The position numbers and the translations under genes were made by a program. Under the pieces are notes generated by a model, which was given only the letters and a program-made list of their open reading frames with translations, was not told where the DNA came from and did not search any database. Below, in pieces: positions 21,204-31,665 of a stretch of DNA of 64,000 nt (position 1 is the stretch's first letter; every line of letters starts with the position of its first letter). Origin of the DNA: Skeletonema tropicum (lineage: Eukaryota > Bacillariophyta > Thalassiosirophyceae > Thalassiosirales > Thalassiosiraceae); NCBI GenBank assembly GCA_037178625.1, contig CM074127.1:2480001-2544000 (forward strand), written 5' to 3'.

Positions 21204-22199
21204 CTAACCCTCAACTATTTTGATAAACGACAGGACATGATTCGCCATCATGCTGATCAATTTCTCATCATCATGACCAAAACTTATAATCTTGTCATCT
21301 TCATTCTTTTTGTTCAGCATCTGGATGACTCCGATGCACTTGCCTCTCTCTTTCTTCAAGGGGATTGCAAGTACACTCTTTGTAGTGAACCCTGTTCTTC
21401 CATCCACCTCTTGATTGAAGCGTTCATCATCGTAGGCATTTTCAATATTGATCAGTTCTCCGCTTTGTAAGCATGCTCCTGCTATGCCTTCATCTTCACG
21501 GACCTTTATTATTCCCTTAGCCCCTGTGGCTATTTGTGACCATAGCTCATGCTTCTCTTCATCTAACATGAACAATGTTGCTCTGTCCGCATTGAAAAGT
21601 GATTTACCTTCTGTCATAGTGTGAGCGAATATCGTTTGCAAATCCTTTGCTTTTCGAGCCCGATCTGCCTTGTCAGTGTCCATGAACAAGAGACAACTCA
21701 TTCCTAAAAGACAGCCTGTCACTACGCCGACACAGGCACCTAGTAATTTGTACATTCTTGATACCTTTAAATCTAACTGATCCTCTGATAAACCATGGTG
21801 CTGCAATTTCATACGAGATATTGCTGCATCTACAGTTCCACCTGAGAGATTTCCAGCAACATCAGAGCAGCACTGTCCGAATCCAGCAGCCGCCATCGTA
21901 GAAATACCGAGAGTTACTCCCAAGGTAGAATCTATAGCCTCTCCAGCAGTGATCATAACAAGATTGTCCATAAATCCGAAGCCTACCATCGGTATGGCAG
22001 CTCTGTATGCCAATATACGAAGCTGCTCTTTGGTTGGAAGAATTATATCCTCCTTCTTCTTTGACCCCGTCGCTGCCGATGACTTGAGTCGAATGCTCAA
22101 TCGCCTGCACAAGTGATTCGATCTCAGTGCTAAAGATTGCATGGCATGGCGAGGTAAATAAGGACAAGGGCTCATCCGGATAGCGACGTCTATGCTCAT
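21204..22199 (-). CDS. TMEM65-like membrane domain fused to a GAF domain
   Basis: 331 residues from the ATG at 22199; the open frame upstream has no better ATG. The Arg-rich, Ser-rich N-terminus (LCRRLSIRLKSSAA) looks like a mitochondrial presequence. Residues about 57-172 match TMEM65: IPMVGFGFMDNLVMITAG, then TLGVTLGISTMAAAGFGQ and SDVAGNLSGG, followed by LLGACVGVVTGCLLGM. Human TMEM65 is an inner mitochondrial membrane protein linked to mitochondrial sodium-calcium exchange. Residues about 177-331 are a GAF domain of the phosphodiesterase or adenylate cyclase kind: LFNADRATLFMLDEEKHELW, then EGIAGACLQSGELINIENAY and KSVLAIPLKKERGKCIGVIQ. The fusion suggests a small ligand controls the membrane part. 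It is convergent with Sec66. Confidence 0.82.
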   Translation of the reverse strand: MSIDVAIRMSPCPYLPRHAMQSLALRSNHLCRRLSIRLKSSAATGSKKKEDIILPTKEQLRILAYRAAIPMVGFGFMDNLVMITAGEAIDSTLGVTLGISTMAAAGFGQCCSDVAGNLSGGTVDAAISRMKLQHHGLSEDQLDLKVSRMYKLLGACVGVVTGCLLGMSCLLFMDTDKADRARKAKDLQTIFAHTMTEGKSLFNADRATLFMLDEEKHELWSQIATGAKGIIKVREDEGIAGACLQSGELINIENAYDDERFNQEVDGRTGFTTKSVLAIPLKKERGKCIGVIQMLNKKNEDDKIISFGHDDEKLISMMANHVLSFIKIVEG

Positions 22200-22385
22200 G
22201 TCTCGATGTCCATTATGTCGAAGAACACGCGAGCACAAGGTCTGAAAGATACCGCTGCCGCTGGCTGCGCGTTCGCGCCAAAAAAATCACCTCATACCGC
22301 TTCTGAATGTTGTGATGTGAGCTGTTAGCGCTGTAGCACTGTCATTCTTCAGCAAGCTTGCACCTGTAATGACACCTCCTCCTTC

Positions 22386-23460
22386 ATGATTGCCATGTCG
22401 GCTGCTCTAATTTCAGCCGCGTTGCTTCTGCTTCCTGCCGCGCACTCATTTAATCCTCCCACCACTTCTCTTCGCTACGGTTCGAAAACATCTCAAAATC
22501 ATCATCTGCATCAAATAAAGCGCAAGGAGAGCTCATACACAACATCATTACATCTTTACAACAAGTTTCATGAATATGCGTGGGAAAAATTGCATTACAA
22601 CGAAGGGAGCAGCGATGCATCTACTATTCCAGATAATCTGAAATCAAACAAATCACCCGTGAAGGGATCAGACAACAATGTGGTGGCGTGTATTCGTTCC
22701 ATGTCGGATTTTCGGAATTCAGATGCGACATCATCAAACACCAATATAGAAGCACTACGATTGGCTCGGTCTGCATTTCTTGAAACACAAACAAATTCAT
22801 CTGAAGCTTTGGAATCACCAATGGCAATCCATGTTCTTAATTTTGTGATGTTTCCTCAAACTCAAATACGAGATGCATCGTCTGGTGCCAATGTAGGCCT
22901 ACCAATCTTTGGAGCTGATATTGTATCTTTACCAGGTAATAAGCATTTGGTAGCACTTGACTTCCAGCCTGTTCTACCAATAATAGTGAAGACGAGTCGA
23001 GTCCCAGACTATTCCCTGAACAATACGCAGCAGTTAGAAACAAAGCTTTTAGCTATTCATGCAAAGTACCAAAAAGTCAGTGATGACGCAACCGAACCAC
23101 TTCTAGGCATGGGGTGGAGACATTCCTCCTCAGGCAGTGCGTTGGTTTTCGCCCTATGCACTTTGGACAAGACTTAGTGATGAAAATGCAATCCTAACAG
23201 TGAGCACAATAGTATGGGATGCCTACAGGGAGTATGTCGACTTGTACTTTGAACTAATGACTGCTGTGCAGACAGATTTGGATGATGGAAAGTTGGAAAT
23301 TCCATTATCTGGAGAAGAAAACAATCCAGTGCTAAGTGGACAGAGAGAGTATTTAGAATACCGACGCATCAATGACCCAGCCAGGCCAATGCTTCAGAGG
23401 CTGTATGGAAAAGACTGGGCAGAGGAGCTTATCGACGGGGTTTTATTCCCCACCGTGTGA
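22386..23460 (+). CDS. Ferredoxin-dependent bilin reductase (HY2/PebA/PcyA family), with an apparent +1 frameshift
   Basis: The first part (22386 to about 23105) begins with a signal peptide (ISAALLLLPAAHSFNPP), probably a divergent ASAF-type plastid leader. It continues to MAIHVLNFVMFPQTQ and the signature LPIFGADIVSLPGNKHLVAL, with the likely catalytic Asp178. At about 23103-23110 (CTTCTAGGCATGG) the frame shifts by +1. The second part reads AWGGDIPPQAVRWFSPYALW, then TRLSDENAILTVST, REYLEYRRINDPARPMLQRL and ELIDGVLFPTV, with the second conserved Asp in NDPAR. The family reduces biliverdin to a phytobilin using ferredoxin. With one base removed it would be complete at about 358 residues. 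The exact bilin product cannot be told. The gene is functionally paired with the heme oxygenase at 12680. Confidence 0.85.
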
Positions 23461-23635
23461 CGAACAAGCTATACTACTAAAGAGAGATTATAGATAGCAG
23501 CACTACTTTATACTCTGTCTACTAACAACTGCAAACTATGAACAATCACTTCAGAGTGCACCCCTTATCATCACAAAGAGTGCTTTTTCCACAATGTAGT
23601 CATTATATAACACAATTTGTCTTCGGGACAAGTGT

Positions 23636-23717
23636 ACGACGGTGCCGGAGTGGTTAACGGGATGGACTTGAAATCCATTGGCCTCTGGCCGCGCAGGTTC
23701 GAATCCTGCCCGTCGTG
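23636..23717 (+). tRNA. tRNA-Ser (anticodon UGA)
   Basis: 82 nt. The acceptor strands ACGACGG (23636-23642) and CCGTCGT (23710-23716) pair perfectly over 7 bp, with discriminator G at 23717. The anticodon arm GATGGA-CTTGAAA-TCCATT places TGA in the loop. The extra arm GGCCTCTGGCC is long, as in type II serine tRNAs. The T arm is GCAGG-TTCGAAT-CCTGC. No intron and no encoded CCA. Confidence 0.96.
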
Positions 23718-24070
23718 CAACATTTTTTGCTTCCTCTACCTGTCACGTACTTTGGTCGTGATTTGTGATTTGTCACCGGCGACGGCGATTTTCCTGAACT
23801 CTGCCTGACAACGCACGCAACTTCAATAACGCACGCACTTGGGCGTAGCGGTGTTCTTTTTCGTCCTATCTAGCTCTGACATCAAACCACCCGTCGCTGT
23901 GCTGAATCGCAGCGCCAAACAATTGGGTTAGTACCACCAGCTATCGTAGCCATTGATTTGGCTGCAGTTGTTTTCCATCCGCTGCTGCGCTTGTTTTGGT
24001 ATCATTATCGTCAGAAGAACAGCACGTTTATCTAGCAGTGTTCTCTTGGAGAGAGGCGGCGGTGTCAACG
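23718..24070. other. Intergenic region upstream of the GNAT gene
   Basis: Contains the tRNA downstream flank and the GNAT promoter. An open frame runs in from 23996 but lacks an ATG before 24071. Nothing else seen. Confidence 0.45.
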
Positions 24071-25927
24071 ATGTCTCCACTTCTTTTTGTTGTTGCTCTC
24101 ATCGGCACATTATCAGTCAGAGTCACCGAAGCTCTGTCGCCGTCTCTCCAACCCCCCTATTCGAAGCAACTTTGTTTTGCGGCACATCGCTGCCACTCTT
24201 TACCGTCAGCTCGAGCTTCCTTGCTTCCATTGGAGGCCGTTTCTGAAAGGGCAAGGACCGATGAACAAATCAACCAGAACGACAAAGCTGATAACGCGCA
24301 CCTATCCGAACCTGGGTCACTTAACACCTCTGTAGGTCAGCCAACACACTCCTTAACAACTTTGGCTGGACACGGAGCTCAAGTATCAAACGAGCAAGTG
24401 GAAGAGAAAGGGCTATGGGACGAAATCTTAAGCGGAGAAGAGGCCATTGACAATCTTGATTCTCTGAACAATGTCATTCGAAATGAGCAACAGGAAAGTT
24501 CAGGTGATGAAATTGAATCCAATCAAAATAACGTCGAAAATGCCGATAGTGAATCAAATGTTGAAGAGACTGAAGGCCACAGCACTGATGAATTAGATGA
24601 TGATGTAGCTACGGCCGATATCAGAGCATCATTGGCCCGGAGTGCTATTTTACGTCGTGCAGGTGTAGCCGGAGGCAAGACAAGGCAATCATCCAGGAGC
24701 AACGGGCGTTCATCTCTGGCAAAGTCTCATGTGAACAAGAGCAGAAGGGGCGGAAACGAGGGACGTGCTATTGGACAAGTGTTAAGCACTGTACGCACAG
24801 CCGCAGCTGGTTCCGCAGGTCGAAAAAAGTTATTCAACAACGAGGCCGAGAAGAAGGATGAAGGCACTGGCAATAGCAATGGACCCGTTGCTAGCGCTAG
24901 CACTACAAACTGGAATACTGCCATCCAATCTGCCGTCTCTGAAGTGTTAGCGCAGCCGACAACTGACGAAATACAACCTCCTCCCGGGACAACATCAATG
25001 GGGCTCTTGGGAGAAGTTGTCCACGAAAAGATCCCTTCCATTCCACCTCTTCCAGGCACAATCTTGGGCCAACGCCAAGCGAGGCCTAACATGCCCCCAA
25101 TCAGCATCCGTTCTTCCATACCACACTCTCCCGATGACACTCACATTGCCAATCTTCGACTTTCGGTGTTTTCCAACTTTGATGCTGAGAAGCAGCGTGC
25201 TTTTCGACATCGATCCGTGGAAGTGTTGAATATACGAAGGAGGCGTGGTGCTGTTGTCTTGGTCGCCGAGATACCCGCGGAAGATCACGAAAACTTCAAT
25301 TATCTCAATGCGATGGAGGCAAGGATTGCGAGTGGACATACGTTTGGAGAAAAGAGGACCGAACCTTCTGTCTCATCTTATAATGCTGTTGCTGATATTA
25401 CCAATATAGCTACGATTCCCAAGCAGCAACAGCATGAGGGCACATTAAGATCCAGTAACAAGATGATCATTGGAAGTGTTGAGTGCAGCCATCACGAATT
25501 CAAAGGGACAATGCTAGGAAATTCCAGACCCAAAGGAGCTCTTATGTATGTGACGGAAGTTGCAGTGCGACCAAATAAGAGAAGGTGTGGTGCTGGTGCT
25601 GCACTCATGAAAGGAGTTGACGAAGTTGCAGCGTTACGGAATGTTGAAACTATTTATCTTCATGTCGATGTAAGAAACAAGGCCGCATGTGCGATGTATG
25701 AACGAATGGGCTATCACCATTTAGGTAAGTGCAGTAGTTTCACGATAGTCTTGTTTTGACAACAAAGTTCTCCATGACTCAATATTTCTTTTCTGGATAC
25801 TCTAGATAAACGCGAACCTATGTATGCACAATTCACTGCATCTCTTAATTTGCATGATGGAGCTATGCATGGGAGGAAACACTATTTAATGTGCAAACAC
25901 GTCAATGAAAAGACTACATGGCTGTAG
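24071..25927 (+). CDS. GNAT-family N-acetyltransferase with a long disordered N-terminus, two exons
   Basis: Exon 1 is 24071-25724 and exon 2 is 25806-25927; the 81-bp intron has GTAAGT and CTCTAG ends. 591 residues. The N-terminus is hydrophobic (LLFVVALIGTLSVRVTEALS), likely a signal peptide. Residues about 45-370 are low-complexity, acidic then basic, probably disordered. The GNAT fold occupies the C-terminal third: LRLSVFSNFDAEKQRAFR, then KGALMYVTEVAVRPNKRRCG with AGAALM after it (the acetyl-CoA loop R-R-x-G-x-G-x), then IYLHVDVRNKAACAMYERMG and YHHL, completed by exon 2 (DKREPMYAQF). It resembles plant plastid GNATs that acetylate protein N-termini or lysines. The substrate is unknown. 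Confidence 0.82.
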
Positions 25928-26563
25928 ATTTTTGATTTTTGTAAAGCAGAAAAAGAAGAAGCATGACGAAAGCTACTAAATTGCTATTCTGTAGATTATT
26001 ATTGTAAAAGCAAGTACTATTGCTATGTTGGATCAAATACGACTCTTTTCATTACTGTGAACATATTCTAGAGTGACATCAATGCATTGCTTTTTGGTCC
26101 TGCTGGTTGAGATGATTTACATATTCAAAGCAAAGTCATATCAATGAATCATGAGAAGCACTTTCTCCTCTCATGAGAGAACGTGAGATGTATTTCAAAT
26201 AGATGATCAAACAAGCAAACAAGCACTGCCTCTCTTCATGTCGCAATCAACTGCTGCACCAAGCAAGGTCAGATCATCATCTCACGTTCAGCTCATCTCA
26301 GTTTAGTTCAGAGCAAGCTTGCTTTCATTTACAAGATGGAATCTGACAGTACATTTGTTGTCATCGCTAGATACCTAAGAACTGACACCCTTCGCATCAC
26401 CAAGGCAAGAGGAACATCAACAAAGAGGCAAAGATTTCACGATCGTTTGACGATGGCGTTTTCCCTCCAAAATTGATTGTACTACCACAGCTATTGATTG
26501 TACTACCACAGCTCCCAACAGAAGTGTCATTGTACTACATTATCGCCAACAGAATCCGCAAAG
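25928..26563. other. Intergenic region with a small direct duplication
   Basis: About 640 bp before the LtrA gene. A 20-bp unit ATTGATTGTACTACCACAGC occurs twice in tandem at about 26473-26512. A perfect palindrome CTCTCATGAGAG lies near 26168-26179. No coding sequence recognised. Confidence 0.5.
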
Positions 26564-28511
26564 ATGGCTACTGATAAGGCATCGTCCGAACCACTCAAGG
26601 AAGATGACGAAATCGCCCAGCTGAAGGTATCACTGCAGCGGGAAAAGGCTGCCAAGAGGAAGATGTATTCTTACCTCGTCAAGATTGCAGATGAGCTCAA
26701 GTCCTTAGTAAGTCTATCAGTGCATAGCTCGTGTATTGCTTCGCTTAAACGCTTGATTATTAACTGGCTTCGCTGAATCCCTATGCAATACATAAACTGG
26801 TCATAAAAGAGAACTGAATCGGAGCATTTAATTAATGCATCGGAATATGCTCGCAAGGCATGGTACGAAGGTGGCATGTGGAGAGGACCAAACGTATTAC
26901 CTGCAGCAGCTGGCCAACATGCAGTGAGATCTAGTTATGGAGCAACTGAAAATAACTCCGATGATAATGACGGTGGACTTGGTAGTACTGGCGAAGGAAA
27001 AGCGGAAGCCGCGACAACTGTGGGAATGAGTGGGCCATCTCTTGTTCCTAGAGCGCCCGTGTCACTCTCAGATTTGTTTCTAGATTTAGTGACTGTAACT
27101 GCATTCTCTCGGGTAGGAGCTGCAATCCAAGCTAGAGGAACAGTAGACGCTCCTATCATAGCATTCTTTGCTATATTTTGGCAGGTATGGTCAAAGGAAG
27201 CTTCCTACTCCACAAGGTTTGATACGACCGATATTAGCTCACATCCTCGAAACACTTTTGGCATGCTTTGCTTTATTGGCTGGATCATTGAGCGCATACT
27301 CTGACTTTTACTCTGCTGGTTGCACAAGAATCATGGCCATGGCAATGTTCGTTGCCATGCTTCATGCCTTATTACACGCACGCGTCTGGTACTGGTTTAG
27401 TGAAGGTGGTCCACCGGGATCTGTGAATTATGCAGTGAAGAGGTATGCTGTCTTCATCACAGCAGCCAATTCTTTAGAATCGCTGACATGGGCATTCGGT
27501 TGTTTTCTACCTCAAGAGAGTGAGTGGAGACCATGGGTAATTTTGGTCGGCATCATATTGAATCTTAGGCTCCCGCGTGGATTCATGCCGAATGACTTCC
27601 ATGCTGCATGTTCGAAGCGTGGGGTACTATTCATCCTTCTTTTGGGCTTTAACATTCAAAGTATCGTTGGAGTGGCAGCACCATACTTCATTTACTGGGA
27701 ACCAAGTTGGGATCAATATACGTTCCTGTTCCTATCGTGCTTCCTATTGTTCATGATCAAATTACTTTATGTTGACGACACTTCATCAGTTTCACCATTA
27801 GACCATGCACTACTTTACAACCGAGCTGCTGGGTTTTGCTTTTATGTCGGAAACTTCTCGCTACTAGTCTTTACAACTGTTCTTGGAAGTGGACTGAATC
27901 TGTTGACGCAAAGTTTCCTCGCTGCAGCAGCTGCGTTACCGAGTGATGCGAAGAACTTGGTGTGTGGAGGATTTGCTGCAGTTGTCTTCTCGATTCAATT
28001 CATTAAGAGTATGCACATAAGGCGAGTACCAACGAATGCTGCACACGAGAGGATGTTCTTTACGGCTTACTTCACTCAGTTTATTGCCACCATTGGAGTA
28101 GTTTATATCACCGCTCGCATGTGCTTTTCACGTGAGTCGGACAGTGGGATACTAGCTTTGATGATGGTCAATGAGATTGGAATGCTCGCAGTGATAGTCT
28201 GCTTTTCAATTGTTTTGGTTGGATTGTCCTGGCTAGATGAAGCGATAGAGTTGCACATCTACAAAGACGGAGCAGAAGCAAGTGAATTTCGTGTTCAGCC
28301 CTTCGGCTTTTGGGCGTTTTGCAAACATGACGAGCCTCTTCAATTGGAGGCCATGGCATTGGAAAGGAGCAGAGCTGCCAGGTTGGCAGTCAGATCTCCT
28401 TTGCTTGGCGCTTCCGTGATGAGCTTTTCAAGCCCAACTGGGAGTTTTGGTACTTTTAGTAATTTAGGGGGATCTTCCGCAAATCTTGGTGGTGCCGGAG
28501 GTGAGGTATAA
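26564..28511 (+). CDS. LtrA-like multi-span membrane protein with N-terminal coiled coil, apparent +1 frameshift
   Basis: Exon 1 is 26564-26707 and the second exon starts at 26810; the intron is 26708-26809 (GTAAGT to AAAAG). The start encodes a short charged coiled coil (IAQLKVSLQREKAAKRKMYS). The LtrA (low temperature requirement A) domain begins at LSDLFLDLVTVTAFSRVGAA and has the WSKEASYSTRFDTTDIS motif. Just after it, at about 27236-27240 (ATTAGCTCAC), the frame must skip one base. It then continues HILETLLACFALLAGSLSAY, TRIMAMAMFVAMLHALLHAR, and further spans to the TAA at 28509. About 614 residues if joined. LtrA proteins are poorly characterised membrane proteins found in bacteria, fungi and protists. 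The function here is unknown. Confidence 0.8.
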
Positions 28512-28554
28512 TAAACACGAGATGACTAATATTAAGTATGTCTACAAGTTTTGC

Positions 28555-31500
28555 CTACTGGGCTTCTTCCTTTTTCCTAGTGGAGATGAACCATAATGTA
28601 TTCGTTGCTGAATGCCCATTCGCGCCCTCTGAACGATAAACCGTTGATGGAATATCTTTTGCCATTGAGATAGCCTCGTCAACTTTACCCGTTTCTGCAA
28701 GTAGTCCAGACTGAACTACAGACCAACCGTTCTTCGTACAAAATCCGCTGTTCTGACCGCTGCCCATGTCTGCAACTTCGCAACTCTTGGCGTACTCCGG
28801 GTAGAGCTCCTTCGTCCATTCCGGATCATCTCTGCGTTGTGCAACAGCTGTAAATGGAATCAATTGAATGCCATAGCTGACCACGTCTTGCGGAGCAAAC
28901 CAAGTCTGAAAGCTCGCCATTGTATCGTGCATCATCCCAACCACTTTCTTCTTGTATCCAGATGGATAAGTATTGATGTGTGTGCTTGAGGTCAAATCCG
29001 TTACAGAAGATGTTTTTGAAGTGGAGCCCTCTTGCTCTCCCCACACATGCCAGAATCTCTTCGCAGCCTCAAGCTCCATTGACGTAAGGAACTCCCCAAC
29101 GTTTCGCACCAAACGAGCAGACTTAAGATTTTCTGCGTCGTCCTTAAATGCATTCATCATTGCCTCTCCGAAGAGAGCAATGCCTTCAAAAGCAGCAATA
29201 GCCTCTGACGAACTTTCTTGTTCTCTACCGTGCGGACTCAACTCCATACTCATCAGTCCTGCCGCCCACGAGTTTCCTAGATACCAATCCTTTTGGCGGA
29301 ACACAGGAAAGTGTTTGTCATCGACAGAAGGGTTTGCTATATCACGGACGTACATCAAAACTCGCTCGTACATCCTTTTACCCCATTCAGGTCTATTTTT
29401 TGCAACAACAGCTGCTGCATAAATGTGATAGCCGTAGTGAAAGTGGTGATCGTTGTAGAAGCCATTCCCGAAATCTTGGTTTACATCCGCAATCGCAGGA
29501 CAAGCAGGGAAGACATTGCTGCATGTGCCGTTATCGGCGTGCCCTTCCTCAAAAGTATATGCGCAACCACAGTTTACAAAACCACCCCAAGACCCGTCGA
29601 ACAGAAACTCTGCTTCTGCACCATTCTCAGCCTTCCCTCCAGGTCGGAGCCAGATTTCAACACTCTCTTGCAAATCATCAAGGAGGGATTCTATCTCACT
29701 GTCAGAAGGCAAATCAACCGCAGCGGCAGCAGAAGCGGACTTAGCAATTGCAGACTCATCAGCATCAGCGTAGTCGGCTGCATCCCCACCACTCAATTGT
29801 TTCAGTTCACGCGTTATTTCAATGATTCTACCAAGCTTTGCGATAATCTTCGCCGGAAAATAAGTATCTGCTGCACCGCGCAAGATATTGGAACTCAATT
29901 TAAACTTGATGTCCTCTTTCAATGCATCTGCGATGTCAGGAATGACGTGAGCCAAAGGAGGTCGATCAGCAAGGAATGATTGCGGAGCACCATGCTGAAC
30001 TGGCAACGTCCAGGTGTTTCCATGAACTAAGCAAGTGCGTCCGTGGAAAGTGTGGAGACACATTGAGCTATCTTTGTCAGCAAGAGACTCGAGATGATGA
30101 GGCAATGCAAACATAATCGATGCGTCATCAACATCATTTTGGGTAGATTCAGTCACACCACGCAATTTTGCAGATGCTTGGCCAGTAGCAGCAGATTTGG
30201 AAGGCTTGGTAGATGTGAAATCCCAATCGACAACTACACTCGACAGACGGTCGTTAGATTCATCTTCTTCCTTGGGAAAATCCACCCCAACCAAAGGATT
30301 CTTTGGATAGAAGTCCTTTCCTTTCCTCAGCACTTCCAAGTAATTCTCCATCTTACTACTGACAGTATCGTATCCTAGTGTACTATCACAATATTCTTGC
30401 ATAGCGCTTTTACCAGTAGTGCATTGGTTGACTACTGCCATTCTGACCACCAAATTATCATCATCATCATCTTCTTCGGATAAAACTTCGGTCACGTCTA
30501 CACGAAACTGAACATGCTCTCTTGGTGCAGCAACACTAATAAAGGGAACTGCGTCCGCGAAACAACGCAATTTCACGGGCTTGGAGAAGAAGACAACCCA
30601 AGTGAAATCACTTTCATTTAGATGAAATACCAATTCCTGTTCGACCGTGTGTGAATGTGCAATTCCATCTTCAGAGAGGGGTGCACCTATGTTCGGAACT
30701 TGTTTTATTGGTTTTCCTGTCAATGACCCACATTGCAGTTTGTTGCTCTCATCATTGTCGATAGTGATGGAAGTAGGGCGATTTCCTGCTAAGATGGTAG
30801 GCAAGACATCCTTCCCATACTCTACAGTGCCATATGGCATCCCTCTCACAACATATGATTTCATGTCAACGTGATTCCATTGGAGCCCAACTCCCAATGG
30901 GCTAATGCTCGTGGATGTCTCATCATTAATAACGTGGTAGGATGTTGCTGCATCACCTTCATCAATGTTCTGGACGTTTTTCTCATCGACTAAAGCTCCA
31001 AGACTGACACCACTGTGCCTTTGAAAAATCATCTGCATGTTTTTCTGGAATGTTTGCATAACTGGAAGAAAAAGTTCAATACCTGCCATTACAGACGTAG
31101 GCGCTGGTGTTGTAGTAATTGGCATATTCTTCGGATTCTCAGGCGATACTCCAACAATGTATGGAATGGTGTAGACATGTGCCACTTCTTTAGCCTTGGA
31201 AGGATCCTTAGCTGCATTGTGTGATAATAGATTCATGTACCATGCATTTGTAGGCAAGGGCTTCGTAAATTCCTGTTGCTCATTCGTATCATCCGCAAAC
31301 TGCTGCCAAACCTTGGACGGAGACGCCAATCCTGATCTCTTCGTGGGACGGAAGCCAAGATCGGATACTGGGTCGACAGAAGATAATGGTTTGGACATCG
31401 GCACTCGGTTTGCATTACTGTTGTCTTCTGGCGCATGATCTACACCATGATCTACCGACAAAGGATAAAAACGACTGTGCAAGTAGATGACTGAGATGAT

Positions 31501-31665
31501 ACCAGCCAGCGCGGCTAGTGCATGATGAAACCATTTACTCTCCTTCTGTGGGTCTTCGACATTGCTTTCAATGCGTGAGAAGTTTTCGCCCTGAGGCATC
31601 AACTCGACTGATTCTTCAGCACCATCGCTGCCGCTGGAAATCGAGCCGTACTGGCGAGGGGACAT
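28555..31665 (-). CDS. Glycoside hydrolase family 81 endo-1,3-beta-glucanase, membrane-anchored
   Basis: 1036 residues, single exon. A cytosolic N-terminus of about 45 residues precedes one membrane span (HHALAALAGIISVIYLHS), so the enzyme faces the lumen of a vacuole or the cell surface. GH81 signatures follow: KPLPTNAWYMNLLSHN near the start, HVYTIPYIVGVSP, and in the catalytic alpha-barrel NDHHFHYGYHIYAAAVVA (proposed catalytic Asp), WAAGLMSMELSPHGREQESS with SEAIAAFEG (catalytic Glu region), and ATNTLWFIST at the end. GH81 enzymes cut beta-1,3-glucans. In a diatom the natural target is the storage glucan chrysolaminarin or the callose-like wall material. It is convergent with the LtrA gene. 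Confidence 0.93.
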   Translation of the reverse strand: MSPRQYGSISSGSDGAEESVELMPQGENFSRIESNVEDPQKESKWFHHALAALAGIISVIYLHSRFYPLSVDHGVDHAPEDNSNANRVPMSKPLSSVDPVSDLGFRPTKRSGLASPSKVWQQFADDTNEQQEFTKPLPTNAWYMNLLSHNAAKDPSKAKEVAHVYTIPYIVGVSPENPKNMPITTTPAPTSVMAGIELFLPVMQTFQKNMQMIFQRHSGVSLGALVDEKNVQNIDEGDAATSYHVINDETSTSISPLGVGLQWNHVDMKSYVVRGMPYGTVEYGKDVLPTILAGNRPTSITIDNDESNKLQCGSLTGKPIKQVPNIGAPLSEDGIAHSHTVEQELVFHLNESDFTWVVFFSKPVKLRCFADAVPFISVAAPREHVQFRVDVTEVLSEEDDDDDNLVVRMAVVNQCTTGKSAMQEYCDSTLGYDTVSSKMENYLEVLRKGKDFYPKNPLVGVDFPKEEDESNDRLSSVVVDWDFTSTKPSKSAATGQASAKLRGVTESTQNDVDDASIMFALPHHLESLADKDSSMCLHTFHGRTCLVHGNTWTLPVQHGAPQSFLADRPPLAHVIPDIADALKEDIKFKLSSNILRGAADTYFPAKIIAKLGRIIEITRELKQLSGGDAADYADADESAIAKSASAAAAVDLPSDSEIESLLDDLQESVEIWLRPGGKAENGAEAEFLFDGSWGGFVNCGCAYTFEEGHADNGTCSNVFPACPAIADVNQDFGNGFYNDHHFHYGYHIYAAAVVAKNRPEWGKRMYERVLMYVRDIANPSVDDKHFPVFRQKDWYLGNSWAAGLMSMELSPHGREQESSSEAIAAFEGIALFGEAMMNAFKDDAENLKSARLVRNVGEFLTSMELEAAKRFWHVWGEQEGSTSKTSSVTDLTSSTHINTYPSGYKKKVVGMMHDTMASFQTWFAPQDVVSYGIQLIPFTAVAQRRDDPEWTKELYPEYAKSCEVADMGSGQNSGFCTKNGWSVVQSGLLAETGKVDEAISMAKDIPSTVYRSEGANGHSATNTLWFISTRKKEEAQ

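Noticed and set aside
23098..23110. Ty1-type +1 recoding signal (CTT AGG C) in the bilin reductase
   Set aside because: The sequence is CTTCTAGGC, not the heptamer, and the other three breaks share no common motif.
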